The notes under the pieces are model-generated. The model worked only from the letters and a program-made list of their open reading frames with translations. It was not told the origin of the DNA and did no database searches. The position numbers and the translations under genes are program-made. Shown one piece after another: positions 57,112 through 64,000 of a DNA stretch of 64,000 nucleotides. The DNA is taken from assembly GCA_963829955.1 (NCBI GenBank), contig CAWHKS010000015.1, forward strand, positions 124,001 through 188,000, given 5' to 3'. The stretch comes from DASTFY01 sp963829955. GTDB taxonomy: Bacteria; Actinomycetota; Acidimicrobiia; Acidimicrobiales; Ilumatobacteraceae. Positions within the stretch are counted from its first letter, which is position 1. Each line of letters starts with the position of its first letter.

Positions 57112-58632
57112 GCCCGCGATGAGCGCTCCCAGGCTCAACACTGCACCGACGAGGATGGCGATCCTGATCCCCTTGACGAAGGCATCGTCCGCCGCATCCA
57201 CGAGCTCATCGGACTTCGAAACGTCGTCGGGCAGAGGCTTGCCGGGGCCGATGAGCGATGTGACGGCCCGCGGGTTGGCGTCGGCCACCACCTGATCCAC
57301 CACCTGCTGGCGGGGCGGGTCGGCCATGTAGGGCTCGAAGCTCGCCGGGAGCGTGGACGCCACGACCGCGGCCAGGACACTGCCCATGATGGCGAAGCCG
57401 GTCGTCGAGCCCAGCGCCCGCTGCGCACTCATGATCCCCGACGCCATGCCGGCACGTTCGGGCGGGACCGACGCCATGGCGACGTTCGTGGTCGGGGCGA
57501 CGCTGAGCCCGGCCGCCGCACCCACGAGGAAGAGCCCGACGATGACGATCACCAGCGGGTTGCCGACGCCCACGGTCACCACGGCGAGCCCGACGACGAG
57601 CAGGGTGAGGCCGGCCAGCGTCGGGCGGCGACCGCCCTGGCGAGCCGCTAGGCCGCCGGCGATCGGTGCCAGGACGATCGTCGGTCCGGTGAACGCGAGC
57701 ATGATCGCTCCGGTCGTCTCAGGGCTGTAACCCTGCACGTTCTGCAGGTACTGCGTGATGACCAGGAGCAGGCCGTAGACCGAGAACATCACGGCGAAGA
57801 GCGACACGATGGCCACCGTGTAGACCCGGTCGCCGAAGACGCGCACGTCCATCATCGGGTCGTGCGAGCGCAGCTCCGCGACCACGAAGGTGATCCCGGT
57901 GACGACCGCGACGGCGAAGCACCCGAGGATGATCGACGAGCTCCACCCCCTGTGCGGTCCTTCGATCAGCGCATAGGTCAGAGTCCCGACGGCCACGATG
58001 AAAAGGAGCTGGCCCGGGAGGTCGATCGAACGCGGAGTCGGGTCACGTGACTCGTCCACGAAGCACACGACGAGCACGATGCCGAGGAGGCCAATCCCGA
58101 CGTTGACGAGGAAGATGCTGCGCCAGCCCAGCGACTCGGTCAAGACACCGCCGACGGTCGGGCCGAGGGCGAGGCCGACCGAGGCGATGCCCGTCCAGAT
58201 GCCGATGGCCCTGGCCTTGGCCTTCGGATCGGGAAACGCGGCACTCACGAGTGCGAGGGAGGCGACGTTGACGGTCGCCGCGCCGACGCCTTGCAGCCCC
58301 CGGCCGACGTTGAGGAAGCCCAGATTCGGCGCCGTCGCGCACATCGCCGAGGCAGCGGAGAACAGCACGGTCCCACCGATCAGGGCGAGGCGGCGACCAC
58401 GGCGGTCGGCGAACGTGGCCGCCGACATGATGAACATCCCCATCGTGAGGCTGTACGCCGCCACCACCCACTGCGCGCCTTCCTCACCGGCATCGAAGTC
58501 GCGCTGGATGTCCGGCAGAGCGACGTTCACGATCGTTGCATCCAGAAAGATCATGAACAGGCCGACGCTCGTCGCCAGCAGCGTCAGCATCTGACGCTTC
58601 GTGAACCTCCCCGACGCCACGCCGTTCGACAT
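57019..58632 (-). CDS. MFS multidrug-type exporter (DHA2, EmrB/QacA-like)
   Basis: The 537-residue product has about 14 transmembrane helices. The N-terminus has LFMIFLDATIVNVALPDIQR (motif D1 of the DHA2 group). Motif A reads SAATFADRRGRRLALIGGTV, and motif C in helix 5 reads IWTGIASVGLALGPTVGGVL. A second-half loop (RFDERRGR-like region LAARQGGRRPTLAG) follows. It ends with an acidic tail (TKDESADEAEATALEVEQ). Such proteins export drugs or metabolites with protons. The substrate is unknown. It converges with the molybdate regulator gene region. Confidence 0.88.
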   Translation of the reverse strand: MSNGVASGRFTKRQMLTLLATSVGLFMIFLDATIVNVALPDIQRDFDAGEEGAQWVVAAYSLTMGMFIMSAATFADRRGRRLALIGGTVLFSAASAMCATAPNLGFLNVGRGLQGVGAATVNVASLALVSAAFPDPKAKARAIGIWTGIASVGLALGPTVGGVLTESLGWRSIFLVNVGIGLLGIVLVVCFVDESRDPTPRSIDLPGQLLFIVAVGTLTYALIEGPHRGWSSSIILGCFAVAVVTGITFVVAELRSHDPMMDVRVFGDRVYTVAIVSLFAVMFSVYGLLLVITQYLQNVQGYSPETTGAIMLAFTGPTIVLAPIAGGLAARQGGRRPTLAGLTLLVVGLAVVTVGVGNPLVIVIVGLFLVGAAAGLSVAPTTNVAMASVPPERAGMASGIMSAQRALGSTTGFAIMGSVLAAVVASTLPASFEPYMADPPRQQVVDQVVADANPRAVTSLIGPGKPLPDDVSKSDELVDAADDAFVKGIRIAILVGAVLSLGALIAGYFIFPRGTKDESADEAEATALEVEQSASDR

Positions 58633-58688
58633 TAGTGACCGGTGCGCGGGCCGCTCGGCGAAGGGGCACCCAGACCGCAGACTGAGGC

Positions 58689-59291
58689 ATGCTCACGAAG
58701 AATCGACTCGAGGCCTTCTCCGATGGCGTGTTCGCCATCGCCATCACACTGCTCGTCATCGAGATCCGACCACCCGACCTGGCAGAGGGCGAGTCACTGG
58801 CGAGTGGGCTTTGGGATCTATGGCCCAGCTACCTGGGCTATCTCCTCAGCTTCCTCGTCCTCGGTGTCATGTGGCTCAACCACCACCGGATCCTCGAACC
58901 GGCCCGCCGGGTGGACGGCATCGTGCTGGTGCTCAACCTCAATCTCTTGCTGTGGGCTGTGCTGATCCCGTTCCCGACGGCTGTCCTCGCCGACTTCCTG
59001 CGCGAAGGGGGCGACGAAGCCAAGACGGCCGTCGCTCTCTACGGCGGCGTGATCCTGCTCGCCGCTATCGGCTTCACCGCGCTCTTCGTCGGGATCACGC
59101 GACCCGCCATCGTCGACGAGCTCCCGCCGCCGGAGGTGGTGCGCGCGGCGCGGATCCGGTTCGGCGTCGGCGTAGGCGCGTATGGCGTCGCCTTCGCCCT
59201 TTCCTGGGTCTCACCGGCGCTCGCCCTGGCGGTGCACGGTGGCATGGCTGCCTACTACCTGACCGAACAGTCGTCCCGACTGCGTGCGTGA
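58689..59291 (+). CDS. TMEM175/DUF1211 family potassium channel-like protein
   Basis: The 200-residue product begins with the family signature NRLEAFSDGVFAIAITLLVI and EIRPPDLAEG, then SYLGYLLSFLVLGVMWLNHH with further helices to make about six membrane spans. Bacterial TMEM175 homologues form potassium-permeable tetramers without a TVGYG filter. The FSDG motif on the first helix is the hallmark. The gene is divergent from the MFS gene, with 56 bases between the starts. Confidence 0.88.
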   Translation: MLTKNRLEAFSDGVFAIAITLLVIEIRPPDLAEGESLASGLWDLWPSYLGYLLSFLVLGVMWLNHHRILEPARRVDGIVLVLNLNLLLWAVLIPFPTAVLADFLREGGDEAKTAVALYGGVILLAAIGFTALFVGITRPAIVDELPPPEVVRAARIRFGVGVGAYGVAFALSWVSPALALAVHGGMAAYYLTEQSSRLRA

Positions 59292-59366
59292 CGTTTCGGC
59301 TCCGTCCAGGATCGAGCAGTGTGAACGTGTTCCGGGTGGCCCCCGCCGCTCGAGGAGGAGCGAACC

Positions 59367-59849
59367 GTGTCGAACGATCTCGGTGACCTCACGACGGACC
59401 TCGACTATCCGATGATCGTCGTCACGGCCGTGGACGGCGACACGCGTGAGGGCTGCCTGGTCGGCTTCTCGTCGCAGTGCAGCATCTCCCCGCTGCGGAT
59501 CATGGTCTGGATCTCGAAGGTCAACCGGACATCGGACGTCGCCACCGAGACCGAAGTGCTCGCCGTTCACTACCTGTCGACGACGGACGGGGCGCTGGCC
59601 GAGCTCTTCGGTGGGGAGACCGGCGACGAGATCGACAAGTTCGAGCGCTGCCGGTGGCACACCGGGCCGTCGGGTGCCGCCATCCTGGACGATTGCGCCC
59701 GCTGGTTCGTGGGCCGGGTCGTCGAGCGCTTCGACACCGGAGACCACACCGGCCTCCTGCTCGAGCCCGTCGCCAGTCAGTTGGAGCCGTGGGATGGTCA
59801 GCTCGGGTATCAGATGGTCCGCGGGCTCGATCCGGGGCATCCCGCCTAA
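59367..59849 (+). CDS. Flavin reductase-like FMN-binding protein
   Basis: The 160-residue product has the split-barrel fold of flavin reductase-like proteins: DYPMIVVTAVDGDTREGCLV, FSSQCSISPLRIMVWISKVN, then HYLSTTDGALAELFGGETG and ARWFVGRVVERFDTGDHTGL. It probably binds FMN and may reduce it for a partner oxygenase, which is not visible here. A GAGGAGGAG site precedes GTG 59367. The last four bases overlap the convergent TetR gene. Confidence 0.82.
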   Translation: MSNDLGDLTTDLDYPMIVVTAVDGDTREGCLVGFSSQCSISPLRIMVWISKVNRTSDVATETEVLAVHYLSTTDGALAELFGGETGDEIDKFERCRWHTGPSGAAILDDCARWFVGRVVERFDTGDHTGLLLEPVASQLEPWDGQLGYQMVRGLDPGHPA

Positions 59850-60619
59850 GGAAGGCGAAGCGCGATGCCGTCGAGGATCGTGCGCAGCCCGAACTCGAAC
59901 TCGGCTTCGCTGTCCGGGGCGTTCAGGAGCTCGGCGTGGGCGAGCACGGTGGGATAGACCTCCGAGGAAAGCGCCTTGAAGAGCTGGGACATGGCCGTAC
60001 GCTCCGGGCTCGTACGGGCGGCGCCGCCGGTGTCGAGCAGCGCCGTGCCGATCACGTAGTGGGCGACGAGGAGATAGGCGTGCACGGCCAGCTCTGCTCC
60101 TGCTCCGGCGGCCAGGAGGCTGCGGACCCCACGGTCGCGGCCTCGCATGGCGTTGGGGCCGAGGAGCTGCCCCGCGGTGAGAAGGGAAACGAGCGCCGGA
60201 TGCTCGAGGAGGACCCGACGGAACTCGCGCGCCGACCACTCGGCCTGCCCCCGCCAGCCACCGCCACTGTTGCGTTTGCTCTCGCCGTCGTCGCCGGGCG
60301 ACGGGCGCATCCCGCCGAGCACGTGGTCGACCAGCTCGACGAGCAGCTCGTGGCGGCTGGCGACGTGGCGGTAGAGCGACGTGTGGGTGGTGGACAACTC
60401 GTCGGCGAGCCGGCGCATCGTGAGCGCTTCGAGCCCCTCGCGATCCAAGAGGTCGAGGGCCGCGGCCATGATCCGGTCCAGGGTCAGCCCATCTGCGCGC
60501 GGCCGGCGGCGGACCTCCACCGTGTACCGCCGGTGCCACCAGGCTGCGGAGCCGGGCACTGGCGGGGGTGCCGGCCGAATGGCCGGCGCAGCGGAGGTCG
60601 CAGCGCCCCGCTCGGTCAC
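59846..60619 (-). CDS. TetR/AcrR family repressor
   Basis: The 257-residue product has a TetR DNA-binding domain after a 40-residue basic leader: IMAAALDLLDREGLEALTMR, RLADELSTTHTSLYRHVASR, and HELLVELVDHVLGG. A large C-terminal ligand domain follows (TetR_C-type). GTG at 60619 overlaps the stop codon of the upstream class II aldolase gene (GTGA), so both come from one transcript. A perfect 12-bp palindrome just upstream of that aldolase gene is the probable operator, giving autoregulation. The ligand is unknown. Confidence 0.85.
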   Translation of the reverse strand: MTERGAATSAAPAIRPAPPPVPGSAAWWHRRYTVEVRRRPRADGLTLDRIMAAALDLLDREGLEALTMRRLADELSTTHTSLYRHVASRHELLVELVDHVLGGMRPSPGDDGESKRNSGGGWRGQAEWSAREFRRVLLEHPALVSLLTAGQLLGPNAMRGRDRGVRSLLAAGAGAELAVHAYLLVAHYVIGTALLDTGGAARTSPERTAMSQLFKALSSEVYPTVLAHAELLNAPDSEAEFEFGLRTILDGIALRLP

Positions 60620-61413
60620 TCGAACAGGTCGGGGTCGGTGCGAACGATCTCGTCCCACAAGGGCTGGAACGAGAACCACCCGGCCAGCGGGAAGCCCGTC
60701 TGCTCGCGGGTGTAACGGGCCATCTCGGCCGGGATCAGCTTGGGCGTGCCCGCGGCCTGGGCCAGGAGCTGCGCCTGGCACGAGCGCTCCATGGTGACGA
60801 ACCACCACGCAGCTTCATCGACCGACTGCCCGACGGTGAACAGGCCGTGGTTCTGGTGGATCGCCGCCTTGTTGGAGCCGAGCCCGGCGGCGAGCGCGCG
60901 TCCTGCCTCCTCGTCGAGCACGACCGCGCCGCCGCCTTCCGTCACGACGACGTGATCCTCGAAGAACGCACAGGCATCCTGCGTGATCGGGTCCAGCGTC
61001 ACGCCGAGCGACGAGAACGCCTTGCCGTGGACCGAGTGGGCGTGCGCCGCGGCGATCACATCCGGGCGGGCGGAGTGCACGGCTGCATGGATGACGAACG
61101 CGGCCCGGTTGACCGGCTTGCGGCCATGGACGACCGTGCCGAGGTGATCCACGAGGATCAGGTCGGACACCCGCACGTGGCGGAAGCTCATGCCGAAGGG
61201 GTTGACCCAGAAGTGGTCGGTGAGCTCGGGATCGCGGGCCGTGATGTGGCCGGCCACCCCCTCGCCGAACCCCAGGCGGCCGAAAAGGCGCAGGGCCCCG
61301 GCTAGACGCTGCTTGCGGTGCTGCCGTTCGTCCTCCAAGGAGTCGAAGGTGGGCGGCAGGTTCAGCTCCAGCTCTTGCTGGCGGGGGGTGAAGGCGGCGG
61401 TGGCAGTGGGCAT
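60616..61413 (-). CDS. Class II aldolase/adducin family protein
   Basis: The 265-residue product has the class II aldolase fold: LRLFGRLGFGEGVAGHITAR, FWVNPFGMSFRHVRVSDLIL, metal histidines in DVIAAAHAHSVHGKAFSSLG, DACAFFEDHVVV and the last ligand in KAAIHQNHGLFTVGQSVDEA. These proteins cleave or epimerise sugar-phosphate-like substrates through a zinc-bound enolate, or have lost catalysis. The substrate is unknown. It is the first gene of a two-gene unit with a TetR repressor. Confidence 0.86.
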   Translation of the reverse strand: MPTATAAFTPRQQELELNLPPTFDSLEDERQHRKQRLAGALRLFGRLGFGEGVAGHITARDPELTDHFWVNPFGMSFRHVRVSDLILVDHLGTVVHGRKPVNRAAFVIHAAVHSARPDVIAAAHAHSVHGKAFSSLGVTLDPITQDACAFFEDHVVVTEGGGAVVLDEEAGRALAAGLGSNKAAIHQNHGLFTVGQSVDEAAWWFVTMERSCQAQLLAQAAGTPKLIPAEMARYTREQTGFPLAGWFSFQPLWDEIVRTDPDLFE

Positions 61414-61447
61414 GACGACCTCAGCGAGCGGTGACGGACGGGCGCCT

Positions 61448-61474
61448 CATTATGCGTCCAGTGGACGCATAATG
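61448..61474. promoter_or_regulatory. Perfect 12-bp palindrome, probable TetR operator
   Basis: CATTATGCGTCC (61448-61459) and GGACGCATAATG (61463-61474) are exact inverted repeats around AGT. The site lies between the divergent aldolase-TetR unit (start 61413) and the VOC gene (start 61495, -10 TACGAT at 61482-61487), so one repressor could control both. Confidence 0.82.
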
Positions 61475-61494
61475 TCAACCGTACGATGGTCCGC

Positions 61495-61854
61495 ATGATC
61501 ACCTCGGTCCACACGCTGGTCTACGCCGACGATCCCGAGCAGGCGCGGGCCTTCTTCCGGGACGTCCTGGATTGGCCTCACATCGACGCCGGCCAAGGCT
61601 GGCTGATCTTCCGGACGGGCGCCAGCGAGCTCGGCGTGCACCCCACAGGTCACGGGGGTGGCCAGCATCACCAGATCTCCTTGATGTGCGACGACATCGA
61701 GGCGACGGTGGCCGACCTGCGGGCCAAGGGGGCCGCGTTCACGCGAGACATCCGCGACGACGGCTTCGGGCTGACGATCGACCTCGTCGTGCCCGGCGCT
61801 GGCGAGATGCAGCTCTACCAACCCCGCCATCCAGTCGCCTTCGACCTGCCGTAG
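61495..61854 (+). CDS. VOC-superfamily (glyoxalase/dioxygenase fold) protein
   Basis: The 119-residue product has the VOC beta-alpha-beta-beta-beta pattern twice: MITSVHTLVYADDPEQARAF, FRDVLDWPHIDAGQGWLIFR, then HHQISLMCDDIEATVADLRA, KGAAFTRDIRDDGFGLTIDL and GAGEMQLYQPRHP. H58 or H59 and E113-like acids could bind metal. The substrate is unknown. ATG at 61495 follows TACGAT by seven bases; the frame extends nine bases upstream from 61486, which would overlap the -10. It is divergent from the aldolase-TetR unit across the palindrome. Confidence 0.82.
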   Translation: MITSVHTLVYADDPEQARAFFRDVLDWPHIDAGQGWLIFRTGASELGVHPTGHGGGQHHQISLMCDDIEATVADLRAKGAAFTRDIRDDGFGLTIDLVVPGAGEMQLYQPRHPVAFDLP

Positions 61855-61874
61855 GTGGTGGCCGCGGATCGCGA

Positions 61875-63955
61875 TCAGATCCGGGCGGAGGCCACCAACG
61901 CCGGTCCCAGCCACTCTTGCGCCACCACGGCGGCCGCATCGACGGTGAGATGGGTGCCGTCCGGGCGGGCGCCAGTGTCCGTGGCGAGCGGGCTGGCCGC
62001 GAACCAGCCCGCGAAGTCGAGGGTGGTCACGGCCGAGGGAAAGCGGGTCGCCTGCTGCGTCACCGCCGCCTCGACCACCTGCTGGCTCCCGTCGACGAAG
62101 CTGCGGTCGACCTCCGCGTCGCCACCACCGGTGTCGTAGCTCGAGGTGGGCGGCCGCAGCCACACGACGCGACCGGCGCCGGCGGCGACGAGCTGCTGGA
62201 AGAACTCGGCGTAGTCGGCGTCGAGGCGCTGGCGGAACTCGCCGTCCGTCGGTCGGAGCCAGGTGCGGCCGCCGTCCCAGCTCCTCGGCCAGGTGTCGGC
62301 GAGGGTGATTGACACTGCTACCACGTCTGGGCGCAACTCGGCCACCATCGCCGGGACCTGCTTCCACATCAGCTCACCGCAGGTCATCTGGAGCGCGGCG
62401 GTCAGGGTGGTGTCCTCGTACTCACCGCCGCGGACGATGCCGCACGCTCCGCTGGCGCCCACCGACACCTGGACGAGATCGGGATGACCGTACGCCCACT
62501 CGACCAGGCCCGACCCGAGCGCGCTCCCGGTCGAATCCCCGACCACCAGGATGCGACGCGGGCGAGCGGCCGGGACGGTGGTCGGCGCCGCGGCCGCGCT
62601 CGCCGCCGTCGTGGCCGCCGCCGCCGTGTCCGGAGCGGCGCTGTCGTCGTTCGCGGTCGCGGTCGTGGTGTCGGCCGCTGGCGACGGTTGGATCGCCACC
62701 TGGTCGCGCTTGGTGGCATCGATCTGCCCGGCATCCAGGATGACCGACGGGCGCGCGGCACGACGAACATGGCCCCGACGGCGACCGCCAGCGTCGCCCC
62801 CGCCGCGCCCCACGCGACCTTGACCGGCGCGACCGATCCGGACCGCAGCGGTTGCTCGAGGAAGTGGAACGACAGCAACGCCACCGCCAGCGTGACCGTG
62901 AGCCGCAGGCCGAAGAGCGGCCAACCGGACCAGCCCGTCCGGTCCGGTGACAGCAACAAGAAGATCGGCCAGTGGAACAGGTACAGCCCGTAGCTGATCC
63001 GCCCGACGCCGACGAGCACCCCGACCTCGAGCAGTCTGCGCACCGGCCCGTGCACGTGAGCGGCGGCGATGACGGTGGCGGACAGGAGCGCGAACAGGGG
63101 CAGACCGCCCTGGTACGCCCAACCATCGCCCGACGCGGAAACGACAATGGCGGCTGCGATGGCGACGAGCGCTCCGGGCCCTACCCATCGCAGCCAGCCG
63201 GGCGGGGTCCGGCCGAGGCACAGCGCGGCGAGCAGAGCGCCGGCGAAGAGCTCGGCGGCACGGGCCGGGGAGGCGAGATAGGCCACATCGGGACCCCACC
63301 CGCGGGCGATGAGCGGCGCGGCCGCCGAGGCGATCACGAGGAGGGCGGCCAGCACACCGACGATCACGCGTCGGGAGCCCTTTGCCACGGTGCAGAGCAC
63401 CAGGACGGCGGCCGGCCACAGCAGGTAGAACTGCTCCTCCACCGCCAGCGACCAGAAGTGGTCGACCGGCGAGGCGGCATCGGCGGCCTGCCGCTGGAAC
63501 AGGTCGCCGTAGCTGCGCCCCTCGAGCAGTTGCTGCCAGTTAGCGATCTGCAGCGCCGACCACCGCAGTTGGGGACCGAGGTTGCTCGTCCCGAACGGTG
63601 CCCAAAGGATCTGGACGGTTGCAATTGCAAGCAGGCAGCACAGGGCTGCGGGCGCCAACCGCCGGAGCCGGCGCCCGTAGAAGGCCCTCAGGTCGACGAC
63701 GCCGCGGCGATCGTGCTCCACCAAGAGGAGCGACGTGATGAGGAAGCCCGAAAGGGTGAAGAAGACGGAAACCCCCAGGTAACCGCCGGTGGCCCACGAC
63801 ATGCCGCCGTGGAAGGCCAGGACGGCGAGCACCGCCACGCCCCGCAGTCCATCGAGCGCGGGCCGGTAGCCCCAGGCGGCGGCCCGGGGACCGGCCACGT
63901 GGGACGGGGCCTTGAACGGGGCGCGGAGCGGCGCGTGCAGCGTGGCGGGAGGCAT
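61875..63955 (-). pseudogene. Acyltransferase-3 / SGNH cell-surface O-acyltransferase, interrupted by a one-base frameshift
   Basis: With one missing base restored near 62750, this is a 693-residue OafB-type protein. Residues 25-390 are the acyltransferase-3 membrane domain (YRPALDGLRGVAVLAVLAFH, YLGVSVFFTLSGFLITSLLL, SPVDHFWSLAVEEQFYLLWP). A linker rich in Ala and Thr follows. The C-terminal SGNH domain has RRILVVGDSTGSALGSGLVE, then SITLADTWPR and DGTHLTVDAAAVVAQEWLGP. Such proteins take acetyl groups from inside and acylate surface polysaccharide outside. The first frame breaks at VPRARRS and the second picks up at ARPSVILDAGQ, matching each other well. Confidence 0.84.
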
Positions 63956-64000
63956 CGGGGGGAGGTATCGGGGGACTCAGACCGCCCGTTGCCTGAGGGC

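Noticed and set aside
1..64000. CRISPR arrays, rRNA genes or a replication origin
   Set aside because: No series of regularly spaced repeats, no rRNA-like conserved blocks and no cluster of DnaA-box-like sites could be seen on reading through.

Overview
The window is GC-rich actinobacterial chromosome with short intergenic gaps. SCO4848-type, DUF3039 and DUF4031 proteins, an ImuA'/ImuB/DnaE2 mutasome with mycobacterial-style LexA boxes, and many leaderless starts (a TANNNT hexamer 6-8 bases before ATG/GTG) all point to Actinomycetota. Class Acidimicrobiia is my best guess, from general flavour only. No rRNA operon, CRISPR array or replication origin is visible. There is one tRNA (Pro, UGG).

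Layout. 1-9.4 kb: a partial channel-like membrane protein, an orphan infA, small conserved proteins, a large membrane protein, a lipoprotein, and SOS-controlled dnaE2. 9.4-17 kb: a frameshifted flippase-like protein, a lipoprotein, a methyltransferase and a phosphoribosyltransferase, then imuB and imuA' under a second LexA box. 17-24.6 kb: small conserved genes (DUF4326, DUF3237, an orphan PIN protein), a frameshifted amine oxidase, a CarH-like cobalamin regulator and an acyl-CoA dehydrogenase. 24.6-32.1 kb: a five-gene, mostly overlapping operon (SWIM zinc finger, DUF5691, MoxR AAA+ ATPase, DUF5682 TraB/TIKI-like protein, VWA protein). It is the best candidate for an uncharacterised molecular system. 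32.1-39.7 kb: transsulfuration genes (cystathionine beta-synthase, cystathionine gamma-synthase/lyase), rnhB, selD, a MOSC protein, a DUF3291-GNAT fusion and a cupredoxin lipoprotein. 39.7-46.1 kb: a 2-oxoacid dehydrogenase E1 (alpha-beta fusion, frameshifted) with its E2, a membrane-anchored HExxH protease and a potassium channel.

46.2-51.3 kb is accessory and decayed. It holds tRNA-Pro, a 3' tRNA-Pro fragment about 4.3 kb downstream in the same orientation, a degenerate third copy between them, an integrase/nuclease pseudogene and an IS3 OrfA stub. This is the scar of one or more elements integrated at tRNA-Pro. The flanks carry perfect 15-bp inverted repeats.

51.4-64 kb: a second MOSC protein, a HAD-like protein, the molybdate transporter modABC divergent from a PadR-Mop regulator across a palindromic operator, an MFS exporter, a TMEM175-type channel, a flavin-reductase-like protein, a TetR/class II aldolase pair divergent from a VOC protein across a perfect 12-bp palindrome, and a frameshifted acyltransferase-SGNH protein.

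Five genes (flippase, amine oxidase, E1, acyltransferase and one small hypothetical) need a single-base correction to read through. Both sides of each break look coding, so assembly indels are as likely as real pseudogenes.
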